DNA of 64,000 nt from Mesorhizobium sp. Root157 (lineage in GTDB: Bacteria; Pseudomonadota; Alphaproteobacteria; Rhizobiales; Rhizobiaceae), in the NCBI RefSeq assembly GCF_001427385.1, contig NZ_LMGJ01000012.1, positions 595,107-659,106 on the forward strand. The letters run 5' to 3'. Of this stretch, positions 57,295-64,000 are shown piece by piece. Made by a program: the position numbers and the translations under genes. A model generated the notes under the pieces. That model was not told where the DNA came from. It ran no database searches and worked only from the letters and a program-made list of their open reading frames with translations. Numbering within the stretch: the first letter of the stretch is position 1; every line of letters begins with the position of its first letter.

Positions 57295-57849
57295 CTATGC
57301 GGCCTCTGCAAGAATGCGATAGACAGAGGATCGGCCAATTCCCAGAGAGGCTGCAATCTCGATGGCCGTCTTACCGGAAGAATGCATTTCCAAGACCTGC
57401 GGCAGCTTCCGCCTTGCGGTCGGTACTCTCCCTTTGAATTTATGTTCGGCCTTGGCTTTCGCAATGCCTTCCCGCTGCCGAGCCAGCATGATTTCACGCT
57501 CAAATTGGGCGATCGATCCGACCAAGTTCATCAGCAATCTTCCGGTTGGCGATGTCGTGTCGATGGCCATGTCGAGAATTTTCAGCCCGACCGCCTTTTC
57601 CTGAAGGCGGGCGACGATCTGATTCAGGTCGCCAACGGATCGGGCCAACCGATCGAGTCTGGTCACGACCAGCACATCACCTTCACGGACGAACTCGATC
57701 GCCCTTTCCAATTCCAGCCGCTGGGAATTGATCGAGGAAACCTGTTCGCTGAAAATCTTGTCGCAGCCTTGAGTCTTCAAATCCCGAAGTTGCGCTTCAA
57801 GGCCGGCTGTCTGTTCGATCGTGCTGGTCCTGGCGTATCCGATATTCAT
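57295..57849 (-). CDS. serine recombinase (resolvase/invertase family)
   Basis: 184 residues, the normal small size. Catalytic S9 in YARTSTIEQ, then LVVTRLDRLARSVGDL (conserved R residues near 68-72), the GRLLMNLVGSIAQFEREI helix E block, and a C-terminal HTH (TAIEIAASLGIGRSSVYRI). Complete and likely active as a resolvase or invertase. First gene of a five-gene leftward operon. The 138 bases upstream hold short inverted repeats (ttag-cct-ctaa; taggataagattccta at 57882-57897) that may be its own binding sites. Confidence 0.88.
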   Translation of the reverse strand: MNIGYARTSTIEQTAGLEAQLRDLKTQGCDKIFSEQVSSINSQRLELERAIEFVREGDVLVVTRLDRLARSVGDLNQIVARLQEKAVGLKILDMAIDTTSPTGRLLMNLVGSIAQFEREIMLARQREGIAKAKAEHKFKGRVPTARRKLPQVLEMHSSGKTAIEIAASLGIGRSSVYRILAEAA

Positions 57850-57987
57850 GCGTGTTCATCCCATTAGCCTCTAAGAAATAATAGGATAAGATTCCTAAAA
57901 TGTCAATACGACTTGTATGGGACAGGTATCGAGGATTACGGTTCTTTCCATAAGGGCAGGGCCTATTGGTGTTGGGGCGAAGGGCAA

Positions 57988-59070
57988 ATGATCGAAATTG
58001 TTGAGCGATTGGCGGTGGAATATGCTGCCAGTCGTGTGATTTATGGAGAGCTTGCCGAGAGTATAGTGCGAGTAGTCAAGGACTTGGCAAAGGATGGTTC
58101 CGTAGATCTATTTCACACCGAGTCGAGAGCGAAAGATATTGAGAGTTTCAAGCGAAAACTGGAACGACCCGAAAAGGCAGGAAAATATAAAAAGCTAAAA
58201 GATGTAACAGATCTGTGCGGCGTAAGATTTGTTGTCCTTTATCAGAAAGATGTTGATGCAATTTGTAAAATTATTGAAGATAATTTCATTATCGATAGAG
58301 CAAATTCAATAGATAAGAATTCGGCTTCGGACCCTGATAAATTTGGATATTTGTCTGTGCACCTTATCGTAAGCCACATAGAAAACCGGGTTCGCTTGCC
58401 AGATTTCAGGAAGTACGAAGGGATGAAGGCTGAAATCCAAGTGCGTACGGTGTTGCAGCACGCATGGGCTGTAATTGATAGGCAGCTAAGATATAAGAAC
58501 GACAGTGACATCCCGCTTCCAGTGAAGCGCAAACTCTACAGAGTAAGTGCACTTCTGGAGGGGGCGGATGAGGACCTCTCTGAGGTCGAGAAATCTGTCG
58601 GAAATCTTCGGCGGTCTTATGCAGCAGGCGTGAGCGAGGGGCAGCTTGCAGTCGCAATCAATATGGAATCTCTTGATGTATACATTCAAAATAGTAGGGA
58701 CGTTGAAAGAATAGAGCAGGCAGCAAGGCTTGCTGGAATTGTTGTTGAGGTAAGAGATAGGTATGATCCAAAAGATGAAATAAAATATAACAGGCTTTTA
58801 TCGCTGATTAAATCAGCAGGTATATCTAATATAGATGAATTGAACAACGTTTTAAATAATTTAATTGAAAAACCTGATTATATACTTCGTAAATTTTTGC
58901 ATAATGCAAACAATAAGCCAATAAAGCTAAGTATATATGCCTTAATAAGGGTGTTATTGTATTTTTCATCGGATAAAAAGGTTAGATCGATTGCGAAGCG
59001 AAGTGGCGGATACGTTGGGTCAACGCTCAAGGCGATAAATGCCACGCTCGGATCTATCGATATAGGTTAA
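57988..59070 (+). CDS. RelA/SpoT-type nucleotide pyrophosphokinase-like protein
   Basis: 360 residues. Synthetase motifs all present: R47-A-K-D-I-E-S-F-K-R-K57 (ATP site), D75 in DVTDLCGVRFVV (metal), G120-Y121-x-S-x-H125 (acceptor loop) and E149 in AEIQVRTVLQHAWAVID. No HD hydrolase domain. The QHAWAVID ending is shared with toxic or phage-defence small alarmone synthetases (toxSAS/CapRel groups). Residues about 210-360 are a separate part I cannot assign. Lies alone, rightward, between the recombinase and integrase genes, with no obvious antitoxin beside it. ATG 57988 follows GAAGGGC; a TTG at 57913 is the alternative. Confidence 0.78.
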   Translation: MIEIVERLAVEYAASRVIYGELAESIVRVVKDLAKDGSVDLFHTESRAKDIESFKRKLERPEKAGKYKKLKDVTDLCGVRFVVLYQKDVDAICKIIEDNFIIDRANSIDKNSASDPDKFGYLSVHLIVSHIENRVRLPDFRKYEGMKAEIQVRTVLQHAWAVIDRQLRYKNDSDIPLPVKRKLYRVSALLEGADEDLSEVEKSVGNLRRSYAAGVSEGQLAVAINMESLDVYIQNSRDVERIEQAARLAGIVVEVRDRYDPKDEIKYNRLLSLIKSAGISNIDELNNVLNNLIEKPDYILRKFLHNANNKPIKLSIYALIRVLLYFSSDKKVRSIAKRSGGYVGSTLKAINATLGSIDIG

Positions 59071-59095
59071 TGTAGATTTTGGGTGGACATGTTGA

Positions 59096-60427
59096 TCAAA
59101 GATACCAACCTTTACGGCTTTTCTCTTTGTTCAGGCTGCCGCCATGAATATGCGCCTTTTGCGTGGCCGTAACATGGGAGTAATGACTGAAAAGTGTGGT
59201 CGGCGACGTACCCATGTTCTTCGCCAAGTCGTGCAAGCTTATGTCCGAATTGGCTATGCGAAACGTCGCATAGGTGTGGCGTAGCGAGTAGATAGTGCGG
59301 ACCTGTCCAAAGCTATCGGTGAGCAGACCTGCGGCGTCGAGAACGGATTTGAACGTCTTGCCGAAATTCTCTACCGGCCTTCCATCCCGATCGCTAAAGA
59401 CGAAATCGTCAGGCCCGGTACGATTGTTCTGCTCTCTCATGCGGGCGACGATTTCGATCGCATTGTGAAGTGTGACGCATGTGCGCTCGCCCGTCTTGGT
59501 CGTGGGTGCGATATTGAGGTGAAGTTGATCGATGCCTTTTCGATCCTTCTTGATTTTCAGGTCACGCCAGCGCAACTGCCGTGCCTCATTAGGGCGCAAG
59601 CCGGATGCCTGCATGAACAGAACATAATTTCTGAGCAGGTGACGGTGATAGATATGAACACCGTTTGACATGGTGTGGGTGTGCAGCGGCTGATAATCGG
59701 AATTTGATTTATCTTCCGGCTTGTCGTCACCTGCCCAACTGCGCAGATATCGATAGAGGGCTTTCCAGTCTTCCTCTTCGAAAGCCGGACGCCTCGACAC
59801 GCCATGCTTCTTTTGTAATGGAACTTTCACATGAGGCATTCGGGTCATCAACCCTGTGCGAACAGCCCATGCGAATATCTGCCGGAGAACCGTCTGTTCC
59901 ATTTGTAGCGTCTTGGAGGCGGGAATCTTCGCCACATTTCCAAGTCGAGATTTGTGCGGGTGGAGCTTTGTGGGGCGTGCCTTTTGAGCGGCTTCAATCT
60001 TTTGAGTGCCCGCTGCTGAAACCCAATAATTGCGCCGCCAGTCCCAATACTTTTCGACCAGCGTGTCGCTGATCTGGGAAAGTGAATATTTGCCAAAATA
60101 GGGAATAAAATATCGATTTGCCGTGCCATTGATGTAGGTCAGGCGATGAGTTGACAGGCCGATTTGATGCACTTCGGCCCAGCGCTTATAGAGGGTCGAA
60201 AATGTGTTTGTTCCGACCTCTAGGCCATTCCTGAAGCGATACCAGTAGTCGTTGAAATATGTTTCAGCGACGGCCTTGGCCTCTGCCAAGTTGGTTCGTT
60301 TTGTCGATTTGACGATATAGTTGTCCAGCCCGTCGATGCGAATACGGGCGTGATAGGTCGGATTGTCGTTGCGAGTGTAGAGGACGATCTTCCCGTCCAT
60401 AAATTCGTGGCGGTTTTCGTATGCCAT
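59096..60427 (-). CDS. tyrosine-type site-specific integrase
   Basis: 443 residues. Catalytic residues in order: Arg in SGLRPNEARQLRW near 277, H-x-x-R region in YSLRHTYATFRIA near 380, and Tyr in LFSHYSHV near 415. A core-binding domain precedes. Lies immediately inside attR, as expected for an integrase of an element using the rpsI 3' end. ATG 60427 with AAGGCTA upstream is chosen; 60496 is possible. Being downstream of rpsI in the same direction, it could receive read-through transcription. Confidence 0.92.
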   Translation of the reverse strand: MAYENRHEFMDGKIVLYTRNDNPTYHARIRIDGLDNYIVKSTKRTNLAEAKAVAETYFNDYWYRFRNGLEVGTNTFSTLYKRWAEVHQIGLSTHRLTYINGTANRYFIPYFGKYSLSQISDTLVEKYWDWRRNYWVSAAGTQKIEAAQKARPTKLHPHKSRLGNVAKIPASKTLQMEQTVLRQIFAWAVRTGLMTRMPHVKVPLQKKHGVSRRPAFEEEDWKALYRYLRSWAGDDKPEDKSNSDYQPLHTHTMSNGVHIYHRHLLRNYVLFMQASGLRPNEARQLRWRDLKIKKDRKGIDQLHLNIAPTTKTGERTCVTLHNAIEIVARMREQNNRTGPDDFVFSDRDGRPVENFGKTFKSVLDAAGLLTDSFGQVRTIYSLRHTYATFRIANSDISLHDLAKNMGTSPTTLFSHYSHVTATQKAHIHGGSLNKEKSRKGWYL

Positions 60428-60522
60428 TAGCCTTGCCCTGCCGATCACAGTCGGGAACAGACAAAGCCAAAATCCGCTAACCGCAGGCGCTCCCAAAGTG
60501 GAGGCGTGTCATAGCCATGTCA

Positions 60523-60539
60523 ATTCCAGAAACTGGAAT
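60523..60539. other. inverted repeat near attR with att-core likeness
   Basis: A perfect 7-bp inverted repeat (attccag aaa ctggaat). Its right half, gaaactggaat, resembles gagaactggaa of the att core 110 bases away. Possible integrase or accessory-factor site. Confidence 0.3.
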
Positions 60540-60581
60540 CTCAATGGATTCAGGTGTTTGGTCAAGCGTGTAAAAATATGT

Positions 60582-60610
60582 CAAGGGCTAAGTTGTTAGC
60601 TAAGCCCTTG
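60582..60610 (-). terminator. hairpin between rpsI and the integrase gene
   Basis: An 8-bp stem caagggct / agcccttg around a 13-base loop, followed on the minus strand by an AT-rich run (acatatttttac). It may replace the lost rpsI terminator. The U-tract is weak, so partial read-through into the integrase gene is possible. Confidence 0.45.
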
Positions 60611-60637
60611 ATTTGATTGATAAATATTTTTCCAGCT

Positions 60638-60655
60638 TTAACGCTTGGAGAACTG
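60638..60655. other. attR: rpsI 3' end supplied by the element
   Basis: The copy of the 18-base repeat now forming the last codons and stop of rpsI. It differs from attL at one base (Arg codon CGT instead of CGC), so the protein end is unchanged. Confidence 0.88.
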
Positions 60656-61117
60656 GAAGGAGCGACGGGCCTTGGCCCTGCCGTACTTCTTGCGCTCGAC
60701 GATACGGCTGTCGCGGGTCAGGAAGCCGCCCTTCTTGAGCACGCCGCGCAGCGCCGGCTCGTAATAGGTCAGCGCCTTGGAGATGCCGTGGCGCACAGCG
60801 CCTGCCTGGCCCGACAGGCCGCCGCCGACGACGGTGGCGACGACATCGTACTGGCCGGCGCGGCTGGTCGCGACGATCGGCTGGTTGAGGATCATCTGCA
60901 GCACCGGGCGCGCGAAGTAGGTCGCGAATTCCTTGCCGTTGACGATGATCTTGCCTGAACCGGGCTTCACCCAGACACGGGCGATGGCGTTCTTGCGCTT
61001 GCCGGTGGCATAGGCGCGGCCCGACTTGTCGAGTTTCTGGACATGGACGGGTGCGGCCGGCTCCGAGGCCTGCGCAACCGAACCGAGTTCTGCGAGCGAG
61101 GAAAGCTGCTCAGCCAT
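60638..61117 (-). CDS. rpsI: 30S ribosomal protein S9
   Basis: 159 residues. Conserved [21 protein letters not shown], the [19 protein letters not shown] block and the universal end [17 protein letters not shown], which reaches the P-site tRNA. An N-terminal extension of about 30 residues is normal in Rhizobiales. The last codons and stop come from the inserted element, with the amino acid sequence kept. Overlaps rplM by one base (TAATG). Confidence 0.97.
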   Translation of the reverse strand: MAEQLSSLAELGSVAQASEPAAPVHVQKLDKSGRAYATGKRKNAIARVWVKPGSGKIIVNGKEFATYFARPVLQMILNQPIVATSRAGQYDVVATVVGGGLSGQAGAVRHGISKALTYYEPALRGVLKKGGFLTRDSRIVERKKYGRAKARRSFQFSKR

Positions 61118-61581
61118 TACGAGGCCCTCTTGTTCTTGGCGTTCAGCGCGCCGACGTCGAGCGTCTCGGGCTGCTGGGCCGTGTGGGGATGCTCGGCGCC
61201 TGCATAGACGCGGAGGTTCTTCATCTGGCGGCGGCCAAGCGGGCCGCGCGGGATCATGCGCTCGACGGCCTTCTCAAGCACGCGCTCCGGGAAGCGGCCT
61301 TCGAGCAGCTGGCGCGCGGTGCGCTCCTTGATGCCGCCGGGGTGTCCAGTGTGCCAGTAGTAGACCTTGTCGGTGAATTTCTTGCCGGTGAACGCCACCT
61401 TGTCGGCATTGATGATGATGACGTTGTCGCCATCGTCGACATGCGGGGTGAAGGTGGGCTTGTGCTTGCCGCGCAGGCGATTGGCGACGACAGTGGCGAG
61501 ACGGCCGACGACGAGACCTTCGGCGTCGATCAGCACCCACTTCTTCACCACGTCCGCAGGCTTCTGCGAAAAGGTTGTCAT
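61117..61581 (-). CDS. rplM: 50S ribosomal protein L13
   Basis: 154 residues, standard L13: [57 protein letters not shown]. First gene of the rplM-rpsI operon, translationally coupled to rpsI. About 235 bases upstream contain no other gene. Confidence 0.97.
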   Translation of the reverse strand: MTTFSQKPADVVKKWVLIDAEGLVVGRLATVVANRLRGKHKPTFTPHVDDGDNVIIINADKVAFTGKKFTDKVYYWHTGHPGGIKERTARQLLEGRFPERVLEKAVERMIPRGPLGRRQMKNLRVYAGAEHPHTAQQPETLDVGALNAKNKRAS

Positions 61582-61817
61582 GGTTCTTGCTTTCGGTTCG
61601 AACCTTGCCGGCCCGACAGGCCAGGAAGGCGTTTCTTGTTGCTTGGATTGGCGTTTGCTTTGCCAATAACAAAACGGCGACCTTTGCGGGCCGCTGTTTC
61701 GAGGCTGCTTATAGGGGAGGGCCGGCAGCGCGTCAAGCGTCGCAAGCTTGAACGATTCATGAAAAGAAAAGCAAAAACAATGTGTTGGTAGTGTGGTATT
61801 ATTTTACCGCATTAAAA

Positions 61818-62264
61818 TCACGGTTTCGGCGGGATCGAGTAGGTGCCTGTCGCATGCGCCACCGTGTGCTTGTCGGGCCCGGCCACGATATCGATGTCGA
61901 ACACCATCAGGCTCCTGCCCAGTTTCAGGATGCGGCAGTGGCCGTCGATCGGCCCGGCTTCGGCCTTGCGCACGAAGTTGATGTTGAGGTTTGTCGTCAC
62001 CGACAGCGCATCCGGCCCGGCATGGGTGAGCACGCAGACATAGCCGCCGATATCGGCAAGCGTGAACAGCGCGGGGCCGGACACCGTGCCGCCGGGGCGC
62101 AGATGCCGCTCGCCGGCATTGAGACGCACCGTGCAGCCGCCGGCAAACACGTCGATCGCCTCATATGACGGATGGCCGTCATTCAACTGCGGAAAGACAG
62201 AGGCGATGAGGCCGTTGACTTCGGCGACGGTAAGGACTGGGTTCAAGGTGGCTTGTGCGGGCAT
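61818..62264 (-). CDS. PaaI family hotdog thioesterase
   Basis: 148 residues. Hotdog fold with the PaaI-type pattern GGTVSGPALFTLADIGGYV and the strand TTNLNINFVRKAEAGPI. Likely hydrolyses an acyl-CoA; substrate not predictable. Divergent from the enoyl-CoA hydratase gene across about 195 bases. Confidence 0.87.
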   Translation of the reverse strand: MPAQATLNPVLTVAEVNGLIASVFPQLNDGHPSYEAIDVFAGGCTVRLNAGERHLRPGGTVSGPALFTLADIGGYVCVLTHAGPDALSVTTNLNINFVRKAEAGPIDGHCRILKLGRSLMVFDIDIVAGPDKHTVAHATGTYSIPPKP

Positions 62265-62458
62265 GGCTTCGGTTCCGTTCGGTGCTGGTGTCCCGAATCC
62301 GAAATTCGTTCACCGCCTTGATCCTTATGCGACGAATTCCAAATCCGTCATATGGCCCGAGAAAGCACATTCCGTTGCCGGTCTTCAACGGATGTCGCAC
62401 TGGTTTTTGCCCTGTTCCTATTGGATAAAGGTCGCACCCGGAAATGTTGGAGGTGAAA

Positions 62459-63280
62459 ATGGCCGAAGTGGTCGCGATGAAGCGTGAAATGCCGCAAGGG
62501 CCTGTCTGGGCGGAACGCACCGGCCCCATTCTGCGGCTCACCCTGGCCAACCCGCCTGCCAACGTCCTGTCGCTTGCCGCCATGGCCGCGTTGCAGGCCG
62601 AACTTGAAGCGGCCCGCACCGACAAGGCCGTGCGCGTCATCGTCATTGCTTCGGCGGGCAAGGTGTTCAGCGCCGGTCACGACCTCAAGGAATTGTCGGC
62701 GCACCGCGGCGATCCGGACCGGGGTCGCGCCTTCTTCGAAAAGACCTTCGCTGCATGCGCCCTGCTCATGCAGACCGTGGTTCATCACCCTAAGCCCGTC
62801 ATCGCCGAGATCGACGGGCTGGCCACCGCCGCCGGCCTGCAACTGGTCGCCAGTTGTGATCTCGCCGTGTGCACGCATGAATCGACCTTTTGCACGCCGG
62901 GCGTCCACATCGGCCTGTTCTGCTCGACGCCGATGGTTGCCGTCTCGCGCAACGCCTCGCGCAAGCAGGCCATGGAAATGCTCCTGACCGGCGAAACCAT
63001 CGATGCCGCCACGGCAAAGGATTTCGGTCTCGTCAACCGTGTCGTCCCGCGCGACTACTTGAATCAGGTTGTCACCAAATATGCCGAAACCATTGCTTCC
63101 AAATCGCCTTTGACGCTCAAGATCGGCAAGGAAGCGTTTTACCGGCAGGTCGAAATGAAGCTGGAGGACGCCTACGCCTATACGTCGCAGGTCATGGTCG
63201 AGAACATGATGGCGCGCGATGCGGAGGAGGGCATCGGCGCCTTCATCGGCAAACGCGAACCGGAGTGGAAGGGGGAATAG
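62459..63280 (+). CDS. enoyl-CoA hydratase/isomerase family protein
   Basis: 273 residues. Crotonase fold: ANPPANVLSLAAMAALQ near the N-terminus, oxyanion-hole segment AGHDLKELSAHRG near 75, and AEIDGLATAAGLQLVASCDLAVC near 115. The Glu expected in classical hydratases near 'CTPGVHIGLFCS' is absent, as in ECHDC3-like members, so hydratase activity is uncertain. GGAGGTGAAA stands directly before ATG 62459. The VOC gene follows three bases later and is likely co-transcribed. Confidence 0.87.
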   Translation: MAEVVAMKREMPQGPVWAERTGPILRLTLANPPANVLSLAAMAALQAELEAARTDKAVRVIVIASAGKVFSAGHDLKELSAHRGDPDRGRAFFEKTFAACALLMQTVVHHPKPVIAEIDGLATAAGLQLVASCDLAVCTHESTFCTPGVHIGLFCSTPMVAVSRNASRKQAMEMLLTGETIDAATAKDFGLVNRVVPRDYLNQVVTKYAETIASKSPLTLKIGKEAFYRQVEMKLEDAYAYTSQVMVENMMARDAEEGIGAFIGKREPEWKGE

Positions 63281-63283
63281 GCG

Positions 63284-63703
63284 ATGGAGCCGCGTATCTC
63301 CATCGTCACGATTGCCGTCGACGATCTCGACCGCATGGCAGGCTTCTATGAGGCGATGGGCCTGACCCGCCATCGCATCCGGGATGGGGTGGCCTTCTTC
63401 CAGATGGGCGGCGCGATCCTGGCGCTGTTTCCCCGCCCCAGTGCCGAGGAGGATGCCGGCATCGCCTTTGGCAGCGCGCCGTCGCGGGTCTATCTCGCCT
63501 ATAACACCCGCTCGGAGCGGGAGGTCGAAGAGGTGCTGGCGCTGGCCGAGAAGGCCGGCGGGCGCATCGTCAAGCCGGCGCAGCGCGCCTTCTGGGGCGG
63601 CTGGTACGGCTATTTCGCCGATTGCGAGGGCAATGTGTGGGAAGTGGCGCACAATCCGGATTTCCCGCTCGACGCCGAAGGCAACATCTCGCTGCCGCAG
63701 TGA
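63284..63703 (+). CDS. VOC (glyoxalase/dioxygenase fold) family protein
   Basis: 139 residues, two beta-alpha-beta-beta-beta modules. First module ISIVTIAVDDLDRMAGFYEAMG; second ends with YFADCEGNVWEVAHNPDFP, which holds the C-terminal Glu metal ligand. Metal-dependent lyase, isomerase or dioxygenase of unknown substrate. Close behind the enoyl-CoA hydratase gene. Confidence 0.87.
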   Translation: MEPRISIVTIAVDDLDRMAGFYEAMGLTRHRIRDGVAFFQMGGAILALFPRPSAEEDAGIAFGSAPSRVYLAYNTRSEREVEEVLALAEKAGGRIVKPAQRAFWGGWYGYFADCEGNVWEVAHNPDFPLDAEGNISLPQ

Positions 63704-63714
63704 GCGGGTGGCGT

Positions 63715-63880
63715 AAAGTTCTTCGTGCTGGAAACCGGAGCGAAGCGCTGAGAACAATAAAGTTCCTCATGCCGGCAAACCGAGCGGAACGAGGGCGAGC
63801 CGGTATCCATGCCGTGACGTAGCGGCAGTACGCCGGCGGTCCGGAAAAGCCCCGTCCGCGGTCGAGAATGGGGATCGATC
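63715..63880. repeat. repeat-rich intergenic DNA at the window end
   Basis: Two diverged tandem copies of a roughly 33-base unit begin at 63715 and 63759 (aaagttcttcgtgctgg and aaagttcctcatgccgg). The second runs into an imperfect palindrome catgccggc ... gccggtatccatg near 63768-63811. Such dispersed repeats are common in rhizobia. The last 120 bases of the window show no gene. Confidence 0.5.
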
Positions 63881-64000
63881 CATACACCTGCTACCCGTCC
63901 CCGCCGCCAACTCCTTGTTCCCATTCACTTCCTGCAAAACCTCTCATCGCCTTTTTCCACACCCCTTCGCACCGCCTCCATAATCCTTCGCATCGCTTCT

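Larger units (their letters stand above)
46123..60655. mobile_element. integrative element / defence island in the rpsI 3' end
   Basis: About 14.5 kb, AT-richer than both flanks. Direct repeats at both ends derive from the last codons of rpsI, and a tyrosine integrase gene lies next to the right end. Cargo: helicase-primase-like protein, type I restriction-modification, SHOCT protein, serine recombinase operon, RelA/SpoT-like protein. No relaxase, coupling protein or type IV secretion gene is visible, so it is not self-transmissible on this evidence; it could be mobilised in trans or be a phage satellite. Ends are assigned from the 18-bp repeats, the core from their 14 identical bases. Confidence 0.88.

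Noticed and set aside
46123..60655. The element as a self-transmissible ICE or a complete prophage
   Set aside because: No relaxase, type IV secretion, capsid, portal or terminase genes can be seen; only integration, replication-like and defence-type genes are present.

Overview
The window looks like chromosomal DNA of an alphaproteobacterium of the order Rhizobiales, most like Mesorhizobium, Aminobacter or another Phyllobacteriaceae member. This rests on high GC codon use, Rhizobiales-type gene neighbourhoods (rpsF-rpsR-rplI / dnaB-radA-cvpA-purF; rnr-topA; glmU-glmS; recG-sdhE-mfd; rplM-rpsI), an IalB-family protein, and several palindromic intergenic repeats of a kind familiar from mesorhizobial genomes. 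No genome or taxon search was possible, so genus is an inference.

Bases 1-46122 are mostly core genome. From left: the 3' part of pssA and a convergent acyltransferase/acyl-ACP ligase fusion; a pentapeptide-type membrane protein, an EamA exporter, OsmC, a secreted lectin-like protein, an SDR and DoxX; the leftward purF-cvpA-radA-dnaB block; an Rsm22-type methyltransferase, ynfA and a cyclopropane fatty acid synthase; the rpsF-rpsR-rplI ribosomal operon; a YkvA protein, an iron-dependent alcohol dehydrogenase with a thioesterase, MFS, NUDIX and DUF983 genes; rnr and topA; ccdA; glmU and glmS (UDP-GlcNAc synthesis); DUF502; recG; sdhE; mfd; a DsbA-like oxidoreductase; a peptide-type solute-binding protein; IalB; and a glycerophosphodiester phosphodiesterase.

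Bases 46123-60655 are a visibly AT-richer integrated element of about 14.5 kb. It is bounded by an 18-bp direct repeat (17 of 18 identical) that is the 3' end of rpsI, the ribosomal protein S9 gene. The right copy completes the living rpsI. The left copy still carries the old last codons, the stop and, just beyond, the orphaned rpsI terminator. A tyrosine integrase lies next to the right end. Cargo: a large protein joining a helicase-like N-terminus to a primase-like C-terminus; a complete type I restriction-modification operon (hsdM-hsdS-hsdR with ATGA overlaps); a SHOCT-domain membrane protein; a leftward operon of a serine recombinase, a free-standing recombinase-type HTH and three very small proteins; and a RelA/SpoT-type nucleotide synthetase-like protein with an unassigned C-terminal half. 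No relaxase or conjugation genes are visible, so it reads as a non-self-transmissible integrative element and defence island.

Beyond the element the core resumes with rpsI-rplM (leftward), a PaaI thioesterase, an enoyl-CoA hydratase and a VOC protein, ending in repeat-rich intergenic DNA. The points I would follow first are the rpsI attachment site, the RelA/SpoT protein in its defence setting, the helicase-primase fusion, a leader-peptide/attenuator-like structure with four tandem Cys codons near attL, and a 219-bp inverted-repeat element that fills the gap between ynfA and the Rsm22 gene right up to the latter's start codon.
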